Positions 16,665 through 25,764 are shown, counted from the stretch's first letter. The stretch: DNA of 64,000 bases from RUG100 sp050953405 (GCA_050953405.1 JBMNMP010000002.1:186001-250000), one strand, 5' to 3'. Notes: generated by a model not told the origin, from the sequence alone. Program-made: numbers and translations.

Positions 16665-16693
16665 ATATTACATCATCTGGTTTTCATTGTCAA
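16665..16693 (-). promoter_or_regulatory. Promoter of the T-box/por operon
   Basis: TTGACA (16693-16688) and TAATAT (16670-16665) are 17 bases apart on the minus strand, just upstream of Stem I. Confidence 0.85.
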
Positions 16694-16748
16694 CAACTTT
16701 CGTGTAATTTCACAAATATATTTTTCATTTGTTGTGTTTTCAGACAAC

Positions 16749-17171
16749 TTATTTTCCGCTGTACTCCGTATCGCAGTAGATGCAGCGGTATACTCTTTTG
16801 CCCCTGTCGGCCAGCCGGAAGATGTGCTTGATCTCCTGTTCAGTGCTGGTTATGCAGCGCGGGTTCTTGCACTTGATCACATTTGTCAATGTCTCCGGCA
16901 GTGCCAGGTGCTCTTTCTTTGTGAGCTCTTCATTCTCGACATAGTTGATCGTGATATTGGGATCGATGTATCCCAGGATATCCATGTCTATGTCTATCAT
17001 CTCATCGATCTTGATGATATCCTTTTTACCGTACTTGGTGCTGTCGGCGTTCTGGATGACAGCAACCGAACACGTCAGTTTGTCGAGATGAAGCAGTTCG
17101 TATATCTGCAGACTCTTTCCCGCCTTTATGTGGTCGATCACAATACCGTTGGTTACGCCATCAATATTCAT
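16749..17171 (-). CDS. pyrI: Aspartate carbamoyltransferase regulatory subunit
   Basis: PyrI binds nucleotide effectors (CTP, ATP, UTP) and forms the regulated ATCase complex with PyrB. The 140 residues have the N-terminal nucleotide-binding domain (GVTNGIVIDHIKAGKSLQIYELL) and a C-terminal zinc domain with CKNPRC and CIYC. It is the last gene of the pyr operon and overlaps the pyrB stop by four bases. Its presence shows allosteric control of pyrimidine synthesis in addition to any transcriptional control. Confidence 0.96.
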   Translation of the reverse strand: MNIDGVTNGIVIDHIKAGKSLQIYELLHLDKLTCSVAVIQNADSTKYGKKDIIKIDEMIDIDMDILGYIDPNITINYVENEELTKKEHLALPETLTNVIKCKNPRCITSTEQEIKHIFRLADRGKRVYRCIYCDTEYSGK

Positions 17172-18106
17172 GCTCTGGCCTCCTTTCCCATACCCAGCAG
17201 GCTGAGTATCAGTGCCATCCTGATGTATTTTCCATTCATCGCCTGCCTGAAATAAGCAGCTCTCGGATCGTCATCCACGGCTACTGATATTTCATTTACC
17301 CGGGGCAGCGGATGCATCACCGAGAGGCTGTCCTTGGCCAGCTTCATCTTATCAGTATCCAGGATGTAGGTGTCCTTCAATCTGACATAATCTTCTTCGT
17401 TGAAGAATCTCTCTCTCTGGACTCTTGTCATATACAGGATATCCAGTTTGTCCATCACGGGATCCATCTCTTCGGTCTCTTCCCAGGTAACGCCCGCATT
17501 GTTCATGGCATCGCGTACATACTGCGGTATCCGCAGTTCCGGAGGCGCAATGAGTACAAACTTTATGTCATCGTAACGCAGCATAGCTTCGATCAGCGAA
17601 TGCACGGTCCTCCCGAATTTGAGGTCACCGCAAAGCCCGATCGTGAGACCGCTCAGCCTCCCCTTTTCTCTCTTGATGGTCAGCAGGTCAGTGAGTGTCT
17701 GCGTGGGGTGAAAGTGTCCCCCGTCGCCGGCATTGATGATGGGCACTATGGTCTTCTGCGCAGCGGCTACCGGTGCGCCTTCCTTGGGATGCCTCATGGC
17801 GATGATATCGGCATAACAGCCTACAGTCCTCACCGTGTCGGTAACGCTCTCGCCCTTTGATGTAGACGAAGAACCCGCATCCGAAAATCCCAGGACACTG
17901 CCGCCCAGTTCCAGCATCGCGGCTTCAAAGCTGAGACGCGTCCTCGTGCTCGGTTCAAAGAACAGAGTAGCTAGTTTTTTGCCCCTGCAGGCATCCGCGT
18001 AGGCATCGTGGTTTTTGATTATATCTTCTGCCAGCTTGATCATATCATTAATCTCGTCAACCGAAAGATCGGTGATGCTGATCACATTCTTGATTTTATC
18101 GCTCAT
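17168..18106 (-). CDS. pyrB: Aspartate carbamoyltransferase catalytic subunit
   Basis: PyrB makes N-carbamoyl-aspartate from carbamoyl phosphate and aspartate. The 312-residue protein carries FFEPSTRTRLSFEAAML (carbamoyl-phosphate loop), the 80s loop GSSSTSKGES, MRHPKEGAP and MHPLPRVNEI. It overlaps pyrE by 11 bases and pyrI by four. Confidence 0.97.
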   Translation of the reverse strand: MSDKIKNVISITDLSVDEINDMIKLAEDIIKNHDAYADACRGKKLATLFFEPSTRTRLSFEAAMLELGGSVLGFSDAGSSSTSKGESVTDTVRTVGCYADIIAMRHPKEGAPVAAAQKTIVPIINAGDGGHFHPTQTLTDLLTIKREKGRLSGLTIGLCGDLKFGRTVHSLIEAMLRYDDIKFVLIAPPELRIPQYVRDAMNNAGVTWEETEEMDPVMDKLDILYMTRVQRERFFNEEDYVRLKDTYILDTDKMKLAKDSLSVMHPLPRVNEISVAVDDDPRAAYFRQAMNGKYIRMALILSLLGMGKEARA

Positions 18107-18743
18107 CTGATTCCCCTTTCATCCAACTCTCATCCGAGGGATCATCTCTGAATGCCAGGAGCTTTTTCTCATCGGATGCCGCTATATATTTCTTTTCCAC
18201 GGCCACTTTGACCAGGGTGTCCAGGTCACAGAGGCTGACATTTTTCACGTTGGCTTCATCCATGCGGTCGAGACCCTTCTGCATACCGTAAGTAAATATG
18301 CTGACTATACCCAGCACTTCGGCTCCGGCGTCTCTCAGAGCCTGCACCGTCTCGATGGCCGAGCCTCCCGTTGAGATCAGATCCTCGACAACGACCGCCT
18401 TCTCGCCCGGCGTCAGCTTGCCTTCTATTCTGTTAGTGCGGCCGTGATCTTTGGCGGCACCGCGCACATAACCCATGGGCATGCCCAGGATATGAGCCGC
18501 GATCGCCGCGTGTGCGATCCCGGCAGTGCTGGTACCCATCAGTATCTCCGCCTGCGGATATTCCCTGCTGACCACCTCGGCAATGCTGTTTTCGATCAGA
18601 TCTCTGGTCGCCGGAGCGGAGAGAGTCAGGCGATTGTCACAGTATATCGGGCTCTTGATACCGCTGGCCCAGGTGAACGGATCATCCGGACGCAGGAACA
18701 CCGCCTCAATCTTTAAAAGGTTTTCTGCAATTTCTTTTTTCAT
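18096..18743 (-). CDS. pyrE: Orotate phosphoribosyltransferase
   Basis: PyrE joins orotate and PRPP to give orotidine 5'-phosphate. The 215-residue product shows the PRPP motif VVVEDLISTGGSAIETV and the GRTNRIEG loop. ATG 18743 is chosen because it has GGAGG eight bases upstream and overlaps the pyrF stop as ATGA; the frame is open for nine more codons upstream. Confidence 0.96.
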   Translation of the reverse strand: MKKEIAENLLKIEAVFLRPDDPFTWASGIKSPIYCDNRLTLSAPATRDLIENSIAEVVSREYPQAEILMGTSTAGIAHAAIAAHILGMPMGYVRGAAKDHGRTNRIEGKLTPGEKAVVVEDLISTGGSAIETVQALRDAGAEVLGIVSIFTYGMQKGLDRMDEANVKNVSLCDLDTLVKVAVEKKYIAASDEKKLLAFRDDPSDESWMKGESDER

Positions 18744-19444
18744 CTTTGGCCTCCAAATTCCTTCAAACATCTCTCATAAGCCGCCACGGGGTCGGCGGCC
18801 CCGGTTATTGATCTGCCGACGACGATGAATGTGGACCCCAGTTCTCTCGCCGTCTCCGGTGTAGTCACCCTCTTCTGATCGCCCGCGCTGTCTCCCGCAA
18901 AGCGGACTCCCGGAGTCAACGTCATAAAATCATCACCGCAGCACTCGTGGATGACCGGGGATTCGAGCGGCGAACATACCACTCCGTCCAGTCCGGCTTC
19001 CTTTGCATTGCGGGCATACCTGCAGACTACGTCTTCCATGCTGCCCGCGATCCCCAGCTCGTCGTTCATGGTCTTTTCATCCGTGCTGGTAAGCTGAGTG
19101 ACCGCGATCACCAGAGGCCGGCTGCCGTCTTCAGCGGTGACTCCTTCCAGTGCCGCGCTCATCATGCGCACCGTTCCCGCAGCGTGCACATTGACGATGT
19201 CGACATCCAGCGCCGCCAGAGAAGCCATCGCGCGTTTGACGGTATTCGGGATATCATGCAGTTTCAGGTCGAGGAATATCCGGTGTCCCCGCTCCTTTAT
19301 TTCTCTCACTATCTGTGGTCCTTCCGCGTAGAAAAGCTCCATGCCGATCTTTACAAACGGTTTTCTTCCTTCGAATTTATCCAGAAAGTTTATGGTAGTC
19401 TTTCTATCAGGAAAGTCCAGTGCTATTATAGGTTCTCCATTCAT
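18740..19444 (-). CDS. pyrF: Orotidine 5'-phosphate decarboxylase
   Basis: PyrF decarboxylates OMP to UMP, the last step of the pathway. The 234 residues contain the catalytic LDLKLHDIPNTV motif, LTPGVRFAGD and FIVVGRSITGA. ATG 19444 with GAGGTG upstream is preferred over the in-frame TTG at 19456. It starts eight bases past the pyrD stop. Confidence 0.96.
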   Translation of the reverse strand: MNGEPIIALDFPDRKTTINFLDKFEGRKPFVKIGMELFYAEGPQIVREIKERGHRIFLDLKLHDIPNTVKRAMASLAALDVDIVNVHAAGTVRMMSAALEGVTAEDGSRPLVIAVTQLTSTDEKTMNDELGIAGSMEDVVCRYARNAKEAGLDGVVCSPLESPVIHECCGDDFMTLTPGVRFAGDSAGDQKRVTTPETARELGSTFIVVGRSITGAADPVAAYERCLKEFGGQR

Positions 19445-19452
19445 ATCACACC

Positions 19453-20361
19453 TCAAACTATGCCTCTGATCTCAGAGAGATCGCTTATTCCCAGATCCGC
19501 CATCCTGTGCGGCAGATCCTCTATTATCTTCTTGCAGACCCACGGATCGGTCAGATTGGCGGCCCCTATCTGCACCGCCTGCGCGCCGGCCATTATCATC
19601 TCGAGCACATCATCCGTCTTCTGGATACCTCCGATCCCGATCACCGGTATGCTGACCGCCTGACAGACCTGATACACCATGCGCAGGGCTACCGGGAAAA
19701 TCGCAGGCCCCGAGAAGCCGCCCATCTTATTGGCGATGACCGGTTTCCTCCCGGCGACATCTATGCGCATCCCCAGCAGCGTATTAATGAGGCTGAGGCC
19801 GTCGGCCCCCGCTTCCTCGCAGGCCAGGGCGATCTGCGTTATATCGGTTACATTCGGGCTCAACTTGATGTAGACGGGCTTTGAGGTCACCTGCTTTACG
19901 GCTCTGGTCACCTCTGCTGCCTGCTGCGGATCCTGGCCGAACGCCATGCCGCCGCCATGGACGTTGGGGCAGCTGATGTTGACTTCTATTATGCCCACCT
20001 GCTCCTGTGCATCCATCGCCCGGGCGCACTCTGTATATTCATGGATACTGAAACCGCTGATGTTAGCGATCAGTGGTTTCCGGTATATCTTGCTCAGCGC
20101 CGGCAGCTCTTCCGCGATCACTTTTTGGAGACCCGGATTCTGCAGTCCGACCGAATTGATGAGGCCGCTGCTGCATTCAGCTATCCGCGGCTGCGGATTG
20201 CCAAAGCGCGGCTCCAATGTTGTTCCTTTGAAAGAAATCGATCCCAGTATATTGAGATCATAGAGCTCGCTGAACTCCTGTCCGAATCCGAAAGTGCCGC
20301 TGGCCGGTATGATCGGATTGTCGAGTTCTATGCCGCTGAGATTTACTTTGGTGCTTACCAT
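19453..20361 (-). CDS. pyrD: Dihydroorotate dehydrogenase, class 1B catalytic subunit
   Basis: PyrD oxidises dihydroorotate to orotate with FMN. The 302-residue protein has VNISCPNVHGGGMAFG, where the Cys is the active-site base of class 1 enzymes, plus NTLLGMRIDV and IGIGGIQKTDDVLEM. Its class 1B nature follows from the adjacent pyrK, which passes electrons to NAD+. ATG 20361 has GGAGGAG upstream and overlaps the pyrK stop by seven bases. Confidence 0.96.
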   Translation of the reverse strand: MVSTKVNLSGIELDNPIIPASGTFGFGQEFSELYDLNILGSISFKGTTLEPRFGNPQPRIAECSSGLINSVGLQNPGLQKVIAEELPALSKIYRKPLIANISGFSIHEYTECARAMDAQEQVGIIEVNISCPNVHGGGMAFGQDPQQAAEVTRAVKQVTSKPVYIKLSPNVTDITQIALACEEAGADGLSLINTLLGMRIDVAGRKPVIANKMGGFSGPAIFPVALRMVYQVCQAVSIPVIGIGGIQKTDDVLEMIMAGAQAVQIGAANLTDPWVCKKIIEDLPHRMADLGISDLSEIRGIV

Positions 20362-21056
20362 ATGATCTCCTCCTTTTGCAGTACCGGGCCGTCTTTGCAG
20401 ATCCTCTTCGCTCCGTACTTTGTCTTGCATGAGCAGCCCATGCAGGCACCGAAACCGCAGCCCATGCGGGCTTCAAAGCTGAACTGGCCGTCATCGGCTT
20501 TCCGGGACACAGCACGCAGCATCGCTTCCGGTCCGCAGGAACAGACGTAACCGCCCTGCGGCATGATGTCGCTGATATATCCTCCGATGCGGCACTTTAC
20601 CTCAAGGCCCAGTGCCTCAAATTCGGTGACATAGAAGGCTTCCTCTTCATCCTTGAAGCCGAGGTATACAGTCGGGGTCTTCCCATTCCGCAGCAGTTCC
20701 TTTGCGAGTCCATACATCGGAGGCACTCCGGCACCGCCCGCGGCCAGACTGACCTCCTGCGGCATCACTGAGATGTCGTAGCCGTTTCCCAGCGGGCACA
20801 GCAGCGAAAGCTGTTCACCGGTCTTCAGTTCCGCCATCAGGCGCGTACCACCGCCGACGACTTTGTAGATCAGCGTCAGCTCACCGTCGGCGCAGTCACA
20901 TATAGAGATCGGGCGCCTCAGATAAAAGCCTTCCAGCTTTATATCGACAAACTGACCCGGCGCCGATACTTCGGATGTATCGCCGTCCAGCTTCATTTCA
21001 AAGGTATCCCGGGCGATCTTTCCGTTGCTCCGGATACTGAATATGCTATCTTTCAT
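20355..21056 (-). CDS. pyrK: Dihydroorotate dehydrogenase B electron-transfer subunit
   Basis: PyrK holds FAD and a [2Fe-2S] cluster and links PyrD to NAD+. The 233 residues have the FAD motif RRPISICD, the NAD-binding AAGGAGVPPMYGLAKELL region, and the cluster ligands in CGFGACMGCSCK plus a later Cys (RICKDGPVL). It overlaps the pyrC 3' end by 11 bases. Confidence 0.95.
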   Translation of the reverse strand: MKDSIFSIRSNGKIARDTFEMKLDGDTSEVSAPGQFVDIKLEGFYLRRPISICDCADGELTLIYKVVGGGTRLMAELKTGEQLSLLCPLGNGYDISVMPQEVSLAAGGAGVPPMYGLAKELLRNGKTPTVYLGFKDEEEAFYVTEFEALGLEVKCRIGGYISDIMPQGGYVCSCGPEAMLRAVSRKADDGQFSFEARMGCGFGACMGCSCKTKYGAKRICKDGPVLQKEEIIW

Positions 21057-22266
21057 AAACGATCCTTCCTGCCACCATTGTGAGCACGGTTTCTCCGAAG
21101 ACTTCCATGCCCGAGAACGGTGTGCTCCTCCCCTTGCTGCTGAATGTTTGCGGGTCTATCCTGTACTGTGCCTCGAGGTCGATGACCGCAATATCAGCGG
21201 GTGCTCCCACCTGCAGGCTGCCGCCCGGCAGCGAGAATCTCCGCGCCGGATTCACGCTCATCAGCTGCACCAGATGTTCCAGGCTGATCTCGCCCTTCTT
21301 GACCAGCTGCGTGTAGAGCACCGGGAAAGCCGTCTCCAGGCCGATGACCCCGAAGAGACTGTCGGCAAAGCCGCCTTTCTTCTCTTCAGCGCTGTGCGGC
21401 GCGTGATCGGTCGCTATGATCTCTATGGTGCCGTCCTTTATTCCCGCCAGCAGCGCCGCCTTGTCTTTGGCCGTCCGCAAGGGCGGATTCATTTTGAATC
21501 GTCCTTCATCGGGCACCTCCTCAGAGGAGAAGACCAGATAATGCGGTGCCGTCTCGCAGCTTACATCGACACCCGCACCCTTGCCGGCACGGACCAGATC
21601 GACGCTCTCACCGGTGGAGACGTGACACACATGGTAAGCACAGTCGTTCATCATCGCCAGTGAAATATCGCGCGCCACCTGGTTCCATTCGCTCCTGGGG
21701 TCCTCAGTGGGATAATGCTCGTCTTCACAGTGAGCAACGATCATTTTACCGAGGCTCTTTGCTGTGAGCATGGCCTGCGACATCAGTGTGTCTTTCTGTA
21801 CGCCCTTGCCGTCATCGGTAAAAGCCACCACATCATCCGCCATGGCCTGCATGTCCGACAGCCTGCCGCGTCCACTCTGGTTCGAGGTGATGGCACCGTA
21901 AGGCACGATATTGACGATGGCATCTTTTCTGATGATGTCGGTCTGTACCTTCAGAGTCTCCTCGTCGACCGGAGCCGGCTTGAGATTGGGCATCGTGCAG
22001 ACCGTGGTATATCCTCCGCGGGCAGCTGCACGGCTGCCGGTCGCTATCGTCTCCTTGTACTCGAATCCCGGCTCCCTGAAATGCACATGAACATCGATCA
22101 GGCCGGGCATAATAAAAAAGTTATCGCAGCGGATAACTTTTTCATAATTATTGTTTTCGTTAATATTCCCGGCAACCTCAAAAACTTTTCCTTCAGCGAT
22201 GGAAATATCCATTCTTCTGAACCCGTCAGGCATATATATCATGCCGCCCTTCAAAAGTGTTCTCAA
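21046..22266 (-). CDS. pyrC: Dihydroorotase
   Basis: PyrC cyclises carbamoyl-aspartate to dihydroorotate. The 406-residue class I enzyme shows the metal ligands DVHVHFREPG and IIATDHAPHS, and the conserved MPNLKPAPVD and NPPLRTAKD stretches. The start is TTG at 22266, with GGAGG six bases upstream; no ATG fits better. It is the first gene of pyrC-K-D-F-E-B-I. Genes for PyrR and carA are absent here. Confidence 0.96.
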   Translation of the reverse strand: MRTLLKGGMIYMPDGFRRMDISIAEGKVFEVAGNINENNNYEKVIRCDNFFIMPGLIDVHVHFREPGFEYKETIATGSRAAARGGYTTVCTMPNLKPAPVDEETLKVQTDIIRKDAIVNIVPYGAITSNQSGRGRLSDMQAMADDVVAFTDDGKGVQKDTLMSQAMLTAKSLGKMIVAHCEDEHYPTEDPRSEWNQVARDISLAMMNDCAYHVCHVSTGESVDLVRAGKGAGVDVSCETAPHYLVFSSEEVPDEGRFKMNPPLRTAKDKAALLAGIKDGTIEIIATDHAPHSAEEKKGGFADSLFGVIGLETAFPVLYTQLVKKGEISLEHLVQLMSVNPARRFSLPGGSLQVGAPADIAVIDLEAQYRIDPQTFSSKGRSTPFSGMEVFGETVLTMVAGRIVYER

Positions 22267-22308
22267 CGCTGCCTCCTTCTGTAACCAGTTTTTACCTAAA
22301 TCTTCAGT

Positions 22309-22337
22309 AGGATACCACAGCCGCGGTTTCTTGTCAA
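22309..22337 (-). promoter_or_regulatory. Promoter of the pyr operon
   Basis: TTGACA (22337-22332) and TATCCT (22314-22309) are 17 bases apart. The leader is only about 36 bases and holds no attenuator hairpin or PyrR site that I can see. The -35 box lies just past the stop of the preceding gene. Confidence 0.8.
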
Positions 22338-22339
22338 TA

Positions 22340-22777
22340 TCAGTTGGCCGCTTCTTTATTCATCTTTTTCTGTCTCTTCTTGTAAGCTCTGTCCCATGCT
22401 TTTGCCATGGCGTCCATCTGAGATTCTTTGGTATTGCGCACTTTTAGCATCTTGAGAAAATCTTTCTTCTTGATGCCGTCATCCATGAGCCCCATCAGGT
22501 ATTTGTTCTGCTTGCGGTTGCCGCGCAGGAATACGATGACTACGAATGCGCCCAGGACTACCAATCCGATGATGTTGGTCGTCATGTTTCCGAACAATAT
22601 CGAAAGGACGATGCAGGCTACGATTATTCCCAGGATAACGAAAGTCACGATCCGTTCGCGCTTTTGCTCCTTCTTGCTCATCCCCTCGCCCTTGTGTTCC
22701 TGCTGGTAGACGTTCTGCTGATAAGCTTTGGTCATCCTTCTACTATATTGCTGGCTGTATCTGCTCCTCTTAGACAT
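22340..22777 (-). CDS. Small membrane protein of unknown function
   Basis: I do not recognise this 145-residue protein. It has a basic, Gln/Tyr-rich N-terminus (residues 1-42), two adjacent hydrophobic helices (about 44-62 and 67-84) and a basic C-terminal tail with KKKDFLKMLKVRNTKESQMDAM. AAGGAG precedes the ATG. It is placed directly upstream of the pyr promoter on the same strand and may be a separate unit. The 293 bases upstream of it contain one strong hairpin (22990-23019) and otherwise nothing clear. Confidence 0.65.
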   Translation of the reverse strand: MSKRSRYSQQYSRRMTKAYQQNVYQQEHKGEGMSKKEQKRERIVTFVILGIIVACIVLSILFGNMTTNIIGLVVLGAFVVIVFLRGNRKQNKYLMGLMDDGIKKKDFLKMLKVRNTKESQMDAMAKAWDRAYKKRQKKMNKEAAN

Positions 22778-22989
22778 TGATTGATTTCTCCTTCTAATTA
22801 TTTTCTATTGATCCGGGATCCGGTCATCAAGGCATTTTGCCGCATTCGGCGACTACGATCTGAAAATCACAAAATACCGGCATCTTAAATATCCTTCATA
22901 GCAATCTTAACAGAAATATTAATAATTTCAAGGGGTGTTCCCCCTCATTCTTGAACTTGTTGTCGCACAGACGATTGTTATCATTGTAA

Positions 22990-23019
22990 ATGCGGGTAGA
23001 TCCAAGGATCCACCCGCAT
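22990..23019 (-). terminator. Strong hairpin, likely terminator of the MFS-CMD operon
   Basis: ATGCGGGTAGATCC, AA, GGATCCACCCGCAT pair over 14 positions with one A-C mismatch. On the minus strand it lies about 50 bases past the stop at 23071, followed by TTTACAATGA, so the U-tract is weak. Confidence 0.55.
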
Positions 23020-23070
23020 CCGTTTCCGTACTTTGAAATCGAGACGACCCGCCCGGGATATCGGCAGATG

Positions 23071-23832
23071 TTATTTAGCTGCCGCCTCTGCCGCCTTGTT
23101 GATGCATGTCAGCGCATTGAGGCTGCGGGGATAACCGATATACGGCAGGCACTGAGAAACGACCTTGATCAGAAAAGCCTTGTCGTTGCCTACAGCCATG
23201 TTGCCGCCTGCATGCGCGACTAGCTGCGCTTCGCAGCCGCCCTGTGCCGACAGATAACAGAAGGTGATCATTTCACGCTGCTTGTCGTCAAGGCCTGTCC
23301 TGGTGTAATAGTCTCCGAAACAGTTGTCAGCCAGCCATCTGTTGATGTGTCTGGTTTCTTCGGGACCCGACTTGTAAAAGTCCTTCATGCTTTCTCCAAA
23401 GATATCGACCTGTTTCTGCGCTCCGGCTTGCAGTCTGGTTTCCTCAGTCGTCGTTGCCTGACCTTCCAGCGGCAACTTGATACCTCTCTGCCTCATCACT
23501 TCATCAGTGATGCGCAGGAAAGGATATACTCTGCCGATACCCAGGTAAGCTACTGCCTGGTATACGATTTCCTTGGCTTCTACCGGAGTCACTCCGTAAT
23601 TCAGTGCGGCCGGCAGTATTTCTCTGTATTCATCTGTTCCCTGGCACCCCAGCAGCGTTGCCAGTATTGCCATGAAACGAGTCCTGTCATCGAGATCATC
23701 ACTGTTGACGACTTCATCGAAGGCGAAGTTCTCGAATCTCTCAATGAATTCGGGATCGGTTTCTTTCAACGTGGGGTCATTTCCCCTCAGCATTTTTTCT
23801 CTGTACTGATCAGCTTTCTTTGTAATAGACAT
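23071..23832 (-). CDS. Carboxymuconolactone decarboxylase-family protein, double domain
   Basis: The 253-residue protein contains two AhpD/CMD-like halves: residues about 30-115 (RTRFMAILATLLGCQGTDEYREIL, cited in parts: RTRFMAILATL, GVTPVEAKEIVYQAVAYLG) and about 150-245 (LDDKQREMITFCYLSAQGGCEAQLVAH in parts: DDKQREMITFCYLSAQGG). Members are often annotated 4-carboxymuconolactone decarboxylase, but the classical aromatic pathway is not expected in an anaerobe; a peroxidase or thiol-redox role is possible. The CxxC of AhpD is not obvious. It follows the MFS gene after 13 bases. Confidence 0.8.
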   Translation of the reverse strand: MSITKKADQYREKMLRGNDPTLKETDPEFIERFENFAFDEVVNSDDLDDRTRFMAILATLLGCQGTDEYREILPAALNYGVTPVEAKEIVYQAVAYLGIGRVYPFLRITDEVMRQRGIKLPLEGQATTTEETRLQAGAQKQVDIFGESMKDFYKSGPEETRHINRWLADNCFGDYYTRTGLDDKQREMITFCYLSAQGGCEAQLVAHAGGNMAVGNDKAFLIKVVSQCLPYIGYPRSLNALTCINKAAEAAAK

Positions 23833-23845
23833 AAAATCACTCCTT

Positions 23846-25051
23846 TTACTCTTTCTTTATCAGTGTTAACGAGAGTATCATGCTCACTATATAGAGCACG
23901 GCAATGACGGCTACCATATATCTGTAGCCGTTAGCCTCTGAAATACGCAGGCAGGCTGCGGTGATCTGGTTGCCTGTCAGGCCGGCGAATGCCCATGCCG
24001 ACAGGGCCACTCCATGGATCGTACTGATGGATTCCATGCCGTAATGATGTTCCAGTATCGTCGGCAAGGTGCTGAAGCCGCCGCCGTATCCGGCATTGAC
24101 GACTATCAGCAGTATGATGCAGCCGATCAGTACCGGGAATATCGGCAGTTCCATTATGATACAGGCGGCCATCGATGTCAGGAAGACAACGAAATATATG
24201 CGCATCTTCTTTGAAAAAAGGTCGCTCAGGGATGCATATCCGATCCTGCCGCCGGCATTCGCCAGTGCTGTGAACACCTGAATCATTCCTATTAGTGCCA
24301 ATCCCGCTCCTGCAAATTCAAGGATGGGACGCTCGTAAGAAATCAGAGCCAGTCCGCACGTGATGTTCAAATAAAAGCATATCCAGGTGCGCAGGAAAAA
24401 TGTGTCCTTGAAGAGGGCCAGCTTGCTGACCTGATTGGTTCCCGATTCCTTCCAGTCGAGCGGTTTGTGTATCAGCTTGTGTCCCAGATACATAGTGCAC
24501 GCATAGACGGCTCCCAGGATGAAGAACATTGCTGTGATGCCGAATTTCTCCTGCAGGAGTATCATGAACGGGGAAGCTATCGCCTTCGCGAGGCCGAATC
24601 CCATGATGGATATTCCTGTAGCCAGGCCTTTGTTTTCTCTGAACCAGAGCATCAGGGTCTTCACCGGTGTCAGATAACCTGTTCCCAGTCCGACTCCCAT
24701 CACTGCACCGTAGAAAAAGAATATCAGCAGTGCTGCGATCGGTGCAGGGATCCTGCCGCCCAGGAACGAGATGACACCGGTCCCCAGAAATCCCGTGCAA
24801 AAGAATATCATCGAAATCAGGGAAGATCTCTTTACATTCTGTTCTACTATTCGCGAAGCGAATGCCGCACTCATACCCAAAAAAAATATGGCTATACTGA
24901 ACGCCCATCCGAGAATCCCTGGCGACACGCCGACCTTTTGCGCCAGTGCCTCGCTGAATGTGGACCAGCAGTACACGCTTCCTATGGAACAGTGTATCAG
25001 GAGTGCCGGTGCCGCGCCGTTTTTCCACTTATTCAATCTTATTTTTTTCAT
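23846..25051 (-). CDS. MFS transporter, OFA (oxalate/formate antiporter-like) family
   Basis: This 401-residue protein has twelve predicted membrane helices and OFA-type features: SIGSVYCWSTFSEALA in helix 1, GLGTGYLTPVKTLMLWFRENKGLATG between helices 4 and 5 (in parts: GLGTGYLTPV, MLWFRENKGLATG) and ANAGGRIGYASLSD in the central loop. OFA proteins move small organic anions; the substrate cannot be named here. It forms a two-gene operon with the CMD-family protein, which may handle the imported compound or a redox side effect. The likely promoter is TTGCAG-17-GATACT upstream; the remaining bases to 25238 are AT-rich and empty. Confidence 0.85.
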   Translation of the reverse strand: MKKIRLNKWKNGAAPALLIHCSIGSVYCWSTFSEALAQKVGVSPGILGWAFSIAIFFLGMSAAFASRIVEQNVKRSSLISMIFFCTGFLGTGVISFLGGRIPAPIAALLIFFFYGAVMGVGLGTGYLTPVKTLMLWFRENKGLATGISIMGFGLAKAIASPFMILLQEKFGITAMFFILGAVYACTMYLGHKLIHKPLDWKESGTNQVSKLALFKDTFFLRTWICFYLNITCGLALISYERPILEFAGAGLALIGMIQVFTALANAGGRIGYASLSDLFSKKMRIYFVVFLTSMAACIIMELPIFPVLIGCIILLIVVNAGYGGGFSTLPTILEHHYGMESISTIHGVALSAWAFAGLTGNQITAACLRISEANGYRYMVAVIAVLYIVSMILSLTLIKKE

Positions 25052-25238
25052 TTTCGCTTCTCCGCATTTTCTGTTGTCGAACTTCCTATGTCAATAGTAT
25101 CTCATCTCGAAAGATTTTCTGCAACCTAAAGGCCGAAGATTTTTGTAATAACAACAAAAACGAACAAAAAAATCATCACATAAACATACATTTCGGCATA
25201 TTTATGCGATGACTGTATCCCTCACCCGTATCATATTT

Positions 25239-25664
25239 TCAGATCTGGATGACATTCTTTCTCAGCCAGCGCTGCTCAGCCTTACGGCTGCCGCGCTGCC
25301 TGGTGCCCGAGGCCACACGCGACTGCCAAAGTTGTTTCAGTCCATCTCTGAGATTTTCTTCAGGATCTCCCTCCTTGCATATCAGCAGCAAAAAAGGCAT
25401 CCGGGCACAATCGACGGTATACTGCTTTCTTCCCTTTCTCACAGTGAACTTTTTAGCCTTTTTGAATGAAAGATCACTGCTGATGCGGCTGATGCTGATT
25501 TTGCGCACCAGCGTGAAATGCCTGACTGCCAGGGTGATGACAACCGCCAGTATCGCGATACCGAGCACCACATTCAGTAACTGCCACTTATCCAGCGGCA
25601 GCCTGCCGCTGACGAAATTAATAAAATCCAAAAAGTCGAGTATTCTGTCTCTGCTTATTTCCAT
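25239..25664 (-). CDS. Hypothetical protein with one membrane helix
   Basis: I do not recognise this protein of 141 residues. It has one hydrophobic segment (about residues 29-49, LLNVVLGIAILAVVITLAV) and a very basic cytoplasmic part with KKAKKFTVRKGRKQYTVDCARM and an Arg-rich C-terminus. ATG 25664 with GGTGG upstream is preferred over an in-frame TTG at 25685. It stands alone between the MFS operon and the divergent aldo/keto reductase gene. Confidence 0.5.
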   Translation of the reverse strand: MEISRDRILDFLDFINFVSGRLPLDKWQLLNVVLGIAILAVVITLAVRHFTLVRKISISRISSDLSFKKAKKFTVRKGRKQYTVDCARMPFLLLICKEGDPEENLRDGLKQLWQSRVASGTRQRGSRKAEQRWLRKNVIQI

Positions 25665-25764
25665 CACTTTTACCACCGTTTCCAATGTATTTTCACAATA
25701 TATTATTGACGTTGTCTTAAATCCACCTTAAAATCACCATGTGCGGTGCACTTGCCATGTATGA

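Noticed and set aside
22930..22945. AGGGG-loop-CCCCT hairpin in the 22.8-23.1 kb gap
   Set aside because: Short stem without a U-tract on either strand and no gene end next to it; not called as a terminator.
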